From NCBI GenBank assembly GCA_016713505.1, contig JADJPA010000002.1:62001-126000 (forward strand): a DNA stretch of 64,000 nt. Reading direction: 5' to 3'. Source of the stretch: Candidatus Competibacteraceae bacterium (lineage in GTDB: Bacteria > Pseudomonadota > Gammaproteobacteria > Competibacterales > Competibacteraceae). The position numbers and the translations under genes were made by a program. Numbering within the stretch: position 1 is the first letter of the stretch; every line of letters starts with the position of its first letter. The notes beneath the pieces were generated by a model. That model was not told where the DNA came from. It ran no database searches and saw only the letters and a program-made list of their open reading frames with translations. Below, piece after piece: positions 35,104 to 42,470 of this stretch.

Positions 35104-35310
35104 TTAAGAGGGTCTTGCCTGATAGCAGCACGCGAGGTGAGTGCGTTGGGCGCGCTGTTTGTGGCATTGACATTTTTCGATACCGGTCAGTTGTTTTGCC
35201 TCTCAATAAAGCTGCTTGATTATCCAACGCAGCTTGTTCTGATGGCGAACGACCTGTGCGTCGATGGAGTTTGGGGCACGGTTGGTGATCACCTAGTCAA
35301 TGTCGCCGTT
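35104..35310 (-). pseudogene. C-terminal fragment of a DDE transposase (IS701/IS4-like)
   Basis: Read on the minus strand, the fragment gives KLRWIIKQLY, a stop, then EAKQLTGIEKCQCHKQRAQR and THLACC. This matches the C-terminal consensus of a transposase family with RWKIEQFHRE-KQLTG-E-CQCRK-R-QRNH. Two stops interrupt it and the catalytic core is missing. It is cut off at its 5' side by the IS3-derived sequence beginning at 35321. Confidence 0.6.
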
Positions 35311-35320
35311 AGTGGCTATC

Positions 35321-35686
35321 TAAAGTGGACCCCTCAGTCAAGGCTAAAGGCCGGGCTATTTAAGATAGAAGCCATGCTGGTTAGAAACGGCTCATCACGC
35401 TGCATGTTGGAGCGGTTGAACGTTATTGTGATGTCGGCTGGTGTCCGGTTGGCGAGCGACTGGTGCGGATGGTCGGTGTTGTGGAACCGAAAGTAAGCCA
35501 CCGTCCAGCGTGCGCCTCGCGCAGTTTTTGATACTGCCGAGGATACACCGCCTCATATTTTACCGCTTCCCACCCCCGCTGCACCGCTTGCTCGCGAAAC
35601 TCTTTCGTGTAGACCCTTCGGAGTAGTCGTCACATGGCTCTCCTCCTTCTCTCAGTCTAAGAATCTTAGCATCCACTTTTTTCAGA
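35321..35686 (-). mobile_element. Internally deleted IS3-family remnant
   Basis: On the minus strand the segment starts with an AAAAAAGTGGA end, a GGAGGAGAGCC ribosome-binding site and an ATG at 35635, followed after a slip by RRVYTKEFREQAVQ, the start of an IS3-type orfA. It then jumps to YFRFHNTDHPHQSLANRTPA, the end of an IS3-type orfB, and closes with an end containing AGGGGTCCACTTTA. Nearly all of the two reading frames is missing, so it is a non-autonomous derivative of about 366 bp. The outer 25 bp (35321-35345) recur exactly at 40107-40131. Confidence 0.6.
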
Positions 35687-35689
35687 CTG

Positions 35690-35858
35690 CCCCCCCTCTA
35701 CGACCCGCGCCTCCTTGTGCGCCGCCAGCTCATGAAAATCGCTCCCAGGTGTCGACGCATTCCCCGAAAATCTTCCGCTTGTGCCGTTTCGGGATAAACA
35801 TCACATGATACTTACAATCCCACCGGGTATGACTCAGACTTTGGTACTCTTTAATCAT
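35690..35858 (-). pseudogene. 5' fragment of an IS200/IS605 TnpA gene
   Basis: Starting at ATG 35858 on the minus strand it reads MIKEYQSLSHTRWDCKYHVM, then FIPKRHKRKIFGE, the N-terminus of the IS200 Y1 transposase; a shifted frame continues with FHELAAHKEARVVEG. The catalytic HUH region and tyrosine would follow but are missing, as the fragment stops at the IS3-derived segment. Thus a single-strand transposase gene was broken by the later insertion. The 260 bp from 35859 to 36118 are AT-rich and without a gene. Confidence 0.7.
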
Positions 35859-36118
35859 AAATCCTCGTCTCTTGGTCGAGACCTCAGATTCATAATGACC
35901 GCCGTAAAGAATTTATATCCATGAAATTTTAAGCTGTGACACTATCAACATCTTGTAACTTGAAGCAAAAGTCCTAAATATCTAGATTATTTGTCTAATT
36001 TTTGATAAAATTATAGATTAATCAATGAGATGTTTTTGTGAGGACAGACCATAAGGCAAAATATGAAAATTTTTCAACTTTTCATGGCTTTAGCTAAAAT
36101 TGAGCCGAGCCAGCGCTG

Positions 36119-37546
36119 ATGAACCAAAATATTTTTTTTAAAGATAACCTTTATAAGGAAACAAATCGGCGCTCAATTTCAACAAACTCATATGTAATGC
36201 ATGATGGGGTTATTGAAAATAATTGGCCGCGCTATTTTTATGGCAGTCATATTTTATTTATGCTTTTTCTTATCTATATAGTTTATTGGTACTTGCAGGG
36301 TAGTTTTCGCTTTCCAATTTTAAGTACGATTCGATTTGAATTTCTGATGGGATTTGTGCTTTCATTATTTGGGGTTCAAACATATTTTAAGAATCCAAAT
36401 AGAAAAAAATCTGAAATAGGTCTGTGGTTAGTCATGCTTTTTATTAGCATGATTATTATGATATTTTTTTCCTACGTTCCCGAGATATCTTTCAATCTTT
36501 TCATTGACCGTGTAATTAAATTTTCGTTGCTTGGTTTTTTTATAGCAGCATTTGTTACTACACCTAAGCGACTTGCGTTATTTATATGTTTTTATCTATT
36601 TTCTTTTTTTAAAATGGGCCAAGAGGGGTTATTGGGTCATATAACCGGGTCGCTTGTTTGGGAAAATCAAGGCGTATTAAGGCTTAATGGGCCAACACCA
36701 AATTACTCACACCCAAATTCCTTTAGTGGGATGGCGTTAGGTACTTTACCATTTATTTTTTATTTTTTCAGTATAGTTGATCGCTATTTTCGCCTAATAC
36801 TTCTGGTTCAATTATTGTTTTCCCTTAATATAATCATTTTTACAGGGTCGCGCACTGGCTATGTGGCACTAGTTATTGGACTTCTTTTTTTTATTTTAAA
36901 ATCAAGCAAGCCTATTAAAACATTTTTTACATTATTAATTGTTTTACTTATAGCCATGCCTTTAATTCCTTCTGGATATATCGAAAGAGCAGAAACTATT
37001 TTTACTCAAAAAGATAAGGAGGGAAATTCAACCGGTACTCGTAAAGAGATTTTGAGAGATGCTTGGACAGTGTTTTTAGATAACCCTCTTGGTGTTGGGG
37101 TCGGAGCTTTCCCAGCAGTTCGGCAACAACGTTTTGGACGTACCCAGGATACGCATAATTTATATCTGGAAATTGGTACTAATCTAGGAATACAAGGTTT
37201 AATAATTTTTTTTGGATTAATATTTGCTTTATTAAGAATACTTTCACGCTTAGTAAAAAATTTAAATACCCAAAGCAAGTTGCTTGAAGGTTTATTACTA
37301 GACAAGCCTTCTACTAATATCAGTCTTGGAGACTTACAAAAGCATAAACGAGATCTACAAATTATGCGGGCAACTTGTCAGTCAATTTATCTTTTCGTCA
37401 TATTGAGGCTTGGCCTGGGTTTATTTGGCATGGATCTATATGAAATTTACTGGTGGTTTGCATGTGGAACAGCGGTTGCTGTTTGGAATATTAATACTGT
37501 CGCTCAAAGTCGTACAGTTACACTTGTTCAATTATCAAAAATGTAA
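36119..37546 (+). CDS. O-antigen ligase / Wzy-like polysaccharide polymerase
   Basis: This 475-residue integral membrane protein has about 10-12 hydrophobic helices and a large outside loop. GPTPNYSHPNSFSGMALG near 195-212 and FTGSRTGYVALVIG near 240-253 precede the signature loop DNPLGVGVGAFPAVRQQ with TQDTHNLYLEIGTNLG near 319-357, as in the Wzy_C/O-antigen-ligase family. Histidines and arginines in this loop are typical catalytic positions. It should polymerise the flipped repeat units in the periplasm. The gene is very AT-rich and stands alone between remnant-filled gaps. Confidence 0.83.
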   Translation: MNQNIFFKDNLYKETNRRSISTNSYVMHDGVIENNWPRYFYGSHILFMLFLIYIVYWYLQGSFRFPILSTIRFEFLMGFVLSLFGVQTYFKNPNRKKSEIGLWLVMLFISMIIMIFFSYVPEISFNLFIDRVIKFSLLGFFIAAFVTTPKRLALFICFYLFSFFKMGQEGLLGHITGSLVWENQGVLRLNGPTPNYSHPNSFSGMALGTLPFIFYFFSIVDRYFRLILLVQLLFSLNIIIFTGSRTGYVALVIGLLFFILKSSKPIKTFFTLLIVLLIAMPLIPSGYIERAETIFTQKDKEGNSTGTRKEILRDAWTVFLDNPLGVGVGAFPAVRQQRFGRTQDTHNLYLEIGTNLGIQGLIIFFGLIFALLRILSRLVKNLNTQSKLLEGLLLDKPSTNISLGDLQKHKRDLQIMRATCQSIYLFVILRLGLGLFGMDLYEIYWWFACGTAVAVWNINTVAQSRTVTLVQLSKM

Positions 37547-37846
37547 GGCAAATATAGCTCAAGTGCCTAAGCAAAAGTTATCTGGTATTTTTGATCCAAA
37601 TTGACATAAGTGCAGCGCCGCCGTCGCTTGGGTCGAGGCTTGGAAATACGCCCGCTGTTTGGGTATGGTGATAGCGTTGGCGTACGGCGAACTTCCCTCA
37701 GGGCCTTCGGCGTAGAGCAAGGCTCAAGTTCCCCAAAAGCCACTAATTCCAGTAGGACACGGCTCCGTGCGTCAATATAATCTTCCGGAACCCGATAGCT
37801 ATGTAGAGAAGTATCTTTTAGGTAATTCCAAAGACGAGGTAAAATA
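37547..37846. other. Intergenic region with a possible IS630-type remnant on the minus strand
   Basis: A GC-richer patch contrasts with both AT-rich neighbours. On the minus strand, directly before the methyltransferase start, it reads LWNYLKDTSLHSYRVPEDYI, which resembles the IWQYLR--YLSNRVFEDYD tail of some IS630 transposases. The similarity is short and the rest of the frame is low-complexity, so the call is tentative. Confidence 0.3.
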
Positions 37847-38635
37847 ATGTCAAACAAAAATAACTTAAATAGTGATCTGGTTACTCGCCAAGAATCTGAA
37901 TCAAATTTTCATGATCGAAAGTATAACCAGCATAACCAAGGCGAGCAATACCCACGCCATTACGCAGTTAATCCAACCTACCCTATTTATCAGAGAATGC
38001 TGAATGGGATAGATAATTTATCTAATAAACGCGTGCTCGAATATGGTTGTGGTGAGGGTTGGATTACACGGGATTTGGCACAAAGAGGGGCTTTTGTGAG
38101 TGCGTTTGATATTTCTTCTGAAGCTGTATGTCGTACGAGTGAGCTCCTTGCTTTAGAAGGATTGGCAGATCAATGCCACATTTCGCAGATGGGCGCTGAA
38201 CAATTGGATTATCCTGATCAGTTTTTTGATATTGCTGTTGGCTTTGCAATTATTCATCATTTAGATCTCAATTTGGCAATTCCAGAATTGTATAGAGTTT
38301 TAAAACCAGGGGGTATAGCTTACTTTGCTGAGCCTCTAGGAAATAACCCATTAATTAATTTATATAGACGACTAACACCGCAATATCGTACTAAAGATGA
38401 AGAGCCTATTGATCTAAAAAAACTTCCTTCTCTATTGGGTCAATTTAAAGACTTTGAGCATAAGGAATTTTATGTTATTGCTTTGTCATCGATAGCATTG
38501 GCTTATTTGCCCTTTGGTAAAAAACTTTTCCCAATTATTAATCAGAAACTTATGCAAATAGATGATCGGTTATTGGGCTATTTTCCAAGCCTTGGCGCAT
38601 TAGCTTGGTATACAATTTTGAAGATTAGAAAATAA
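37847..38635 (+). CDS. Class I SAM-dependent methyltransferase
   Basis: The 262-residue protein contains the SAM-binding motif I VLEYGCGEGWITRDLAQRG near 63-81, motif II acidic AFDISSEAV near 87-95, QLDYPDQFFDIAVGFAIIHH near 121-140, and LKPGGIAYFAEP near 152-163, the layout of Methyltransf_11/25 proteins. GAGG stands seven bases before ATG 37847. The C-terminal 60 residues are partly hydrophobic. In this locus it may methylate a sugar hydroxyl, but small-molecule targets cannot be told from sequence. Confidence 0.85.
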   Translation: MSNKNNLNSDLVTRQESESNFHDRKYNQHNQGEQYPRHYAVNPTYPIYQRMLNGIDNLSNKRVLEYGCGEGWITRDLAQRGAFVSAFDISSEAVCRTSELLALEGLADQCHISQMGAEQLDYPDQFFDIAVGFAIIHHLDLNLAIPELYRVLKPGGIAYFAEPLGNNPLINLYRRLTPQYRTKDEEPIDLKKLPSLLGQFKDFEHKEFYVIALSSIALAYLPFGKKLFPIINQKLMQIDDRLLGYFPSLGALAWYTILKIRK

Positions 38636-38669
38636 TTTTTTGTGATTCATCCTTGTAAAGGATCAGCTT

Positions 38670-38932
38670 ATGACGTTACGCCATGCTTTGAGAGATAACT
38701 AATGCCGCGGATTGAATAGCTTTTGCTCGGGCGCAAAGAAACCGTTGGCGTGACAGCCAAAGATAATCGTCTCTTTGCTGAAACCGTATTTTATCGCTAC
38801 CGTGCGGGCATCCTGTGGCGCGATTTGTCGGACGGATTTGGTCATTGGAGCATTGCTCACACACGCTTTAGTCGATTTATGAGGTTGTTTGAATCTTTGA
38901 GTTTTAAAAAGATACTGGAGATATTAAATTGA
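38670..38932 (+). pseudogene. N-terminal fragment of an IS5-family transposase
   Basis: After an ATG at 38670 and a frameshift, the plus strand reads LLLGRKETVGVTAKDNRLFA, ETVFYRYRAGILWRDLSDGF and HTRFSRF, the conserved N-terminus of IS427/IS1031-type transposases. Similarity fades after FSRF and the frame ends at TGA 38930-38932, which overlaps the wecB start. The catalytic core and C-terminus are missing. It matches in type the C-terminal fragment at 30.7 kb. Confidence 0.75.
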
Positions 38933-40137
38933 AAAAAAAAGTAATGTGTGTATTTGGAACGCGGCCTGAAGCTATTAAGATGGCGCCTGTAGTTTTAGAA
39001 TTTATGAAATATCAAGATGATTTTAAATGCATAGTCGTAGTTACTGCTCAGCATCGCCAAATGTTAGATCAAGTTCTAAATCTTTTTGAGATTAAGCCAG
39101 ATTATGATTTAAATATTATGTCTGACGGTCAAACTTTGAAGACAGTAACTATTTTAATTTTAGAGGGTTTGGAAAAGATTTTTGTACTCGAGAATCCAGA
39201 TTTGATTCTAGTTCATGGTGATACTACCACAGCATTTGCTGCTTCCTTAGCAGCATTTTATAAGAAAATTCCTATTGGTCATGTAGAAGCTGGGTTAAGG
39301 TCATTTGATATGTGGAATCCTTATCCAGAAGAGTTTAATCGACGCATGGTTGATTTGGTTTGCCATTTGCATTTTGCCCCAACAGTGCTGGCTGAGAAAA
39401 ATTTGCTTCGTGAATCAATTTCATCGAATGGTATTTTTATAACGGGGAACACAGGAATTGACGCTTTAAAGTTAGGTATTCAGAAGATAGAGTCTGGGTA
39501 TTTTTCTGGGATAGATACATCTTTAATAAGGTTGGCTAAAGAAAAATTTATTTTAATTACAGCGCATCGTAGGGAAAATTTTGGGCAACCACTAATGGAT
39601 TTCTGCAATGCTATAAAAAAGCTCGCCTTAGAAAGAAGTTCCCTCCATTTTATTTATCCTGTTCATATGAATCCTAATGTTAAAAACCCAGTAAAAAATA
39701 TTTTATCAGGAATTTTTAATATACATCTCTTGGAACCATTAGATTATCCTAACTTTATTTTTCTAATGAAAAATGCTTTTTTTGTAGTTACAGATTCTGG
39801 CGGATTACAGGAGGAAGCACCCGCTTTAGGCAAACCAGTATTGGTTCTACGTAAGGTAACAGAACGGCCAGAAGCGGTAGACGCTGGAACAGTAAAAATT
39901 ATTGGCACTGAAACTGAAATTGTTTACCAGTGGATGGCCCAACTTTTGGATGATTCAGATCTTTTTATGCAGATGGCAAATGCAGTAAATCCTTATGGAG
40001 ATGGTAAGGCGGCTCAAAGAACTATAGGTGCTGTGCGTTATTTCTATAGTATGCAAAATTTAAGACCTCCAAGTTTTTCTTATGAGGTTGCCTTAGATAA
40101 TCCCAGTAAAGTGGACCCCTCAGTCAAGGCTGTCTGA
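38929..40137 (+). CDS. wecB: UDP-N-acetylglucosamine 2-epimerase (non-hydrolysing) with altered C-terminus
   Basis: The enzyme interconverts UDP-GlcNAc and UDP-ManNAc. CVFGTRPEAIKMAPVVLE at residues 6-23, VTAQHRQMLDQVL, HGDTTTAFAASLAAFY, GHVEAGLRS, PEEFNRRMVD, ITAHRRENFG and TDSGGLQEEAPALGKPVL are full WecB/MnaA signatures and distinguish it from the hydrolysing NeuC/LegG type (GTRAE). It starts at TTG 38929, with GGAG nine bases upstream. The protein is 402 residues, about 25 longer than usual; its final codons run through a 25-bp insertion-sequence end at 40107-40131. The gene sits between IS5 and IS630 fragments, yet the catalytic region is intact. Confidence 0.9.
   Translation: MKKKVMCVFGTRPEAIKMAPVVLEFMKYQDDFKCIVVVTAQHRQMLDQVLNLFEIKPDYDLNIMSDGQTLKTVTILILEGLEKIFVLENPDLILVHGDTTTAFAASLAAFYKKIPIGHVEAGLRSFDMWNPYPEEFNRRMVDLVCHLHFAPTVLAEKNLLRESISSNGIFITGNTGIDALKLGIQKIESGYFSGIDTSLIRLAKEKFILITAHRRENFGQPLMDFCNAIKKLALERSSLHFIYPVHMNPNVKNPVKNILSGIFNIHLLEPLDYPNFIFLMKNAFFVVTDSGGLQEEAPALGKPVLVLRKVTERPEAVDAGTVKIIGTETEIVYQWMAQLLDDSDLFMQMANAVNPYGDGKAAQRTIGAVRYFYSMQNLRPPSFSYEVALDNPSKVDPSVKAV
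40107..40131 (+). repeat. 25-bp insertion-sequence end shared with 35321-35345
   Basis: The 25 bases beginning TAAAGTGGACCCCTCAGTCA are identical, in the same orientation, to the outer end of the IS3-derived remnant at 35321. After the shared part the sequences diverge. The copy lies inside the 3' end of wecB and supplies its codons before the stop. Confidence 0.85.
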
Positions 40138-40168
40138 TTACCCACAATATTCAACTTACTGTAAGTTA

Positions 40169-40450
40169 TTAACCCGGCAATGAAATAGGCGATTTAAGCA
40201 CCTACTGGAGCAGGGTGATTGAAATAGGCTATGACTCGCGCAGGGGTGTTGATAAGGAATGGCAAGACGGTGTCGGCTTTTTGCCGCAAGGAATGGGGTG
40301 TGGAGGAGCGCGCTGCTAACCGCAAAGGCGTGCGTGATGGATTTTCAGTTTGTCCAGAATCAAAAAGACTTTCTGGGCGTTGTCGGCGATCAACTGGCTC
40401 ATAAAGTTGATGAAGCAACTCCGCGTTCATGGCCTGTAAGTTATGTCTGG
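40169..40450 (-). pseudogene. Truncated IS630-family element (right end and C-terminal transposase part)
   Basis: From 40169 the sequence TTAACCCGGCAATGAAATAG matches the right end of the complete IS630 at 31156-32260, next to a TA. Reading inwards on the minus strand, LAARSSTPHSLRQKADTVLP and FLINTPARVIAYFNHPAP match the C-terminus of that transposase with many substitutions. The frame is broken before the DDE core, and the element runs into an IS5-family fragment, so it is a dead, older copy. Confidence 0.75.
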
Positions 40451-40464
40451 CCGTCGATGCGCGG

Positions 40465-41010
40465 GTACTCACGAGGTCATCGCCCCTGAACTGGCGGCGG
40501 CCTTCGTGGGGGACGCCGGGGTGTTGCCGGATCTGCTGGATCAACTGCCCTTCGAGAAACCGGTTGCATCCGTGGCTGCCGACGGGCCGACGGGCCTATG
40601 AAACCCACGCCACGCCTGCCATCACGGCCTTGCTGGAGCTTCAGGCAACCACCTTGATACTGTCCCGCACCGGAGCGGTCGCCTGGCCGCCGCTGGCCGA
40701 CGGCCAACCGTATCCGCGCACCGCCATCCTAGAGGTGATCGAGCAATAGGGTTGCAAGGCGTGGAAGCAACAGAGCGGCCATCACCAGCATAGCCTGCCT
40801 GAAACCGCCATGTTTCGCCTCAAGACGCTTTGGCAGTCATTTGAAAAACCACTGCCTCGACGCCCAAACCACCGAAGCCTACGCTCGTCTTGCCGCCATG
40901 AGTATCATGACCCGACTGGGTATGCCAGAAACGTCGCTATCGTGGCTCGCTAAGCACAAAGCATCAGCCTTCATATGCTTACAGCCGATTTATGCAACAA
41001 AGCCAGTCTG
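40465..41010 (+). pseudogene. C-terminal part of another IS5-family transposase
   Basis: Joined frames on the plus strand give FVGDAGVLPDLLDQLPFEKP followed by VASVAADGPTG, then a shifted frame with TRTGAVAWPPLADGQPYPRT and AILEVIEQ, then MFRLKTL, DAQTTEAYARLAAMSIMTRL and GMPETS. This is the second half of an IS5-group transposase (D-AYD, -PPR--A, Y-RRS--E--M-R-K---G). Several frameshifts and stops make it dead. Its end includes TGCAACAAAGCC, an end motif common in this group. The following ~210 bp to 41222 have no gene. Confidence 0.65.
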
Positions 41011-41222
41011 CTAAGGTAACATGACCAAACCAAACAACCCCCAAGATTTCCGGGCAGTTCACACCCGTTCATCAATCCGACAAAATAAATCCATAATAAA
41101 GTCGATAAGGGTCATGGCCACTTCTTCTCTTGCTCAATCGTTCGATCCATTAAGAATATCAAGAACGGCCCTGACCCCTTTACCCTAAAAAACTTGTGAG
41201 GAGATTAGATTAATAGCTCATA

Positions 41223-42341
41223 TCATTTTAAGTATAAAACTGGCGGACTAAGTTGATTTTTACTACCACTACTAGTGAGAGTAATAGGATAGCCAACATT
41301 GTTAACTGATCCAGTTGAATCTATTACATATATATAAGCAGTTCCGTATGGAAGCGCGCCTTTGTTTAAGGTTGTTGATATTTGAGTTGTTGACCATGAA
41401 TTGGCTGGCTGTACTTCTCTGATGGTACTTGCATCATATGTTGATGCATTACCTATTTCTACGCGTGCTTGCGTATTATCTAAGTAAAAATCATCAGCAT
41501 AAATTTTATATTTACGATCACCGGGTGAAGAATCGCAGTAGGCTCCAATGAAAGTGAACTGAGACCAGACCCCACTGATACTTCTTGTCACAACAGGGTC
41601 TCGATTAAGTGCTAATTTTCTTGGTTGCCCTGGTTCTGTTATCCAAACTTTATAAATACCATTAGCTACATTTGGAGAGCTTTGTTTTAAATAAAGTTCG
41701 AATTTAAACCACTTTCCATAGAAGTTTGGTGTGCCTGGGTCTCCATAGGCTGTATTTGGATCACTATAATTAGTATCTGCGATAGAGGATCTTAAAGAAG
41801 AATCGTTTAAATCTCCCCAACCTGAATAAGTGTGTGGCTCATCTTGATTACTTCCATACATAACCCAAGGCTTAGTATTTCTTGATACGCTACCAGCATA
41901 ATGGTCGTAATACATCCACCACGAGGCAAAGTATTCTGATTGCTGTGATGAAACTGATAACGATTTATTCCATTGATTATCATTCATATCTGATAAAGCA
42001 TTTGCGACTGACCCAGGGCGTTGATTTGCCGTTGAATAAACAGGAAGGGCAGTCCCACCAGCAGTTGTGCTGTCCCATTTCCATCCTCCAGAACTGAGAA
42101 GTGTCATGGTTGGAGCATGTCCAGGAATACTTTGTCCGTTAGTGCCGCTATCGAAGTTGTCGAAAATCAATGGGCGAGCAGTAGCTTTGGATCCGAATCC
42201 GCTACCTGATAGTGTAATGCTCTCAGAAGAGACAGATGCCTGTTGAATTGCTGGCGCAGCTACAGCAGAAGTTGCTAAAAAAAATAAGGGCCACACCATG
42301 CTCTTTCCAGTGTGGTGTGATGATGCTTTGTAGGTTTTCAT
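41223..42341 (-). CDS. Secreted protein with lyase-like jelly-roll region
   Basis: ATG 42341 is chosen because GAGGATAAAGCT precedes it and a classical signal peptide follows (MVWPLFFLATSAVAAPAIQQ). The exported part, about 345 residues, opens with an IPT-like stretch (ASVSSESITLSGSGFGSK). It continues with a beta-rich domain in which YGKWFKFELYLKQSSPNVAN and GIYKVWI resemble polysaccharide-lyase or LamG-like folds, and ends with an Ig-like strand region (GALPYGTAYIYVIDSTGSV). Catalytic residues cannot be assigned. It lies 129 bp downstream of the riboswitch-controlled gene on the same strand, so it may share that regulation and act in the matrix. Confidence 0.65.
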   Translation of the reverse strand: MKTYKASSHHTGKSMVWPLFFLATSAVAAPAIQQASVSSESITLSGSGFGSKATARPLIFDNFDSGTNGQSIPGHAPTMTLLSSGGWKWDSTTAGGTALPVYSTANQRPGSVANALSDMNDNQWNKSLSVSSQQSEYFASWWMYYDHYAGSVSRNTKPWVMYGSNQDEPHTYSGWGDLNDSSLRSSIADTNYSDPNTAYGDPGTPNFYGKWFKFELYLKQSSPNVANGIYKVWITEPGQPRKLALNRDPVVTRSISGVWSQFTFIGAYCDSSPGDRKYKIYADDFYLDNTQARVEIGNASTYDASTIREVQPANSWSTTQISTTLNKGALPYGTAYIYVIDSTGSVNNVGYPITLTSSGSKNQLSPPVLYLK

Positions 42342-42384
42342 AGCTTTATCCTCAAAAAATCTATCAGACTTAATTAAATTTTGT

Positions 42385-42459
42385 GGGGAGTCCATTCCCC
42401 AACATGATAGTAAGTCGACAATTAGTCTCTCTTACCTTTAGGGAAGCCCTTAGAAAGGT
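42385..42459 (-). other. Two short hairpins between the secreted-protein genes
   Basis: ACCTTT (42434-42439) pairs with AAAGGT (42454-42459), with AGGG/CCCT inside the arms. GGGGA (42385-42389) pairs with TCCCC (42396-42400). Neither is followed by a run of T on the minus strand, so they are not classical terminators; they may be attenuating or processing structures between the two genes. Confidence 0.35.
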
Positions 42460-42470
42460 AGAGCGCCTAA

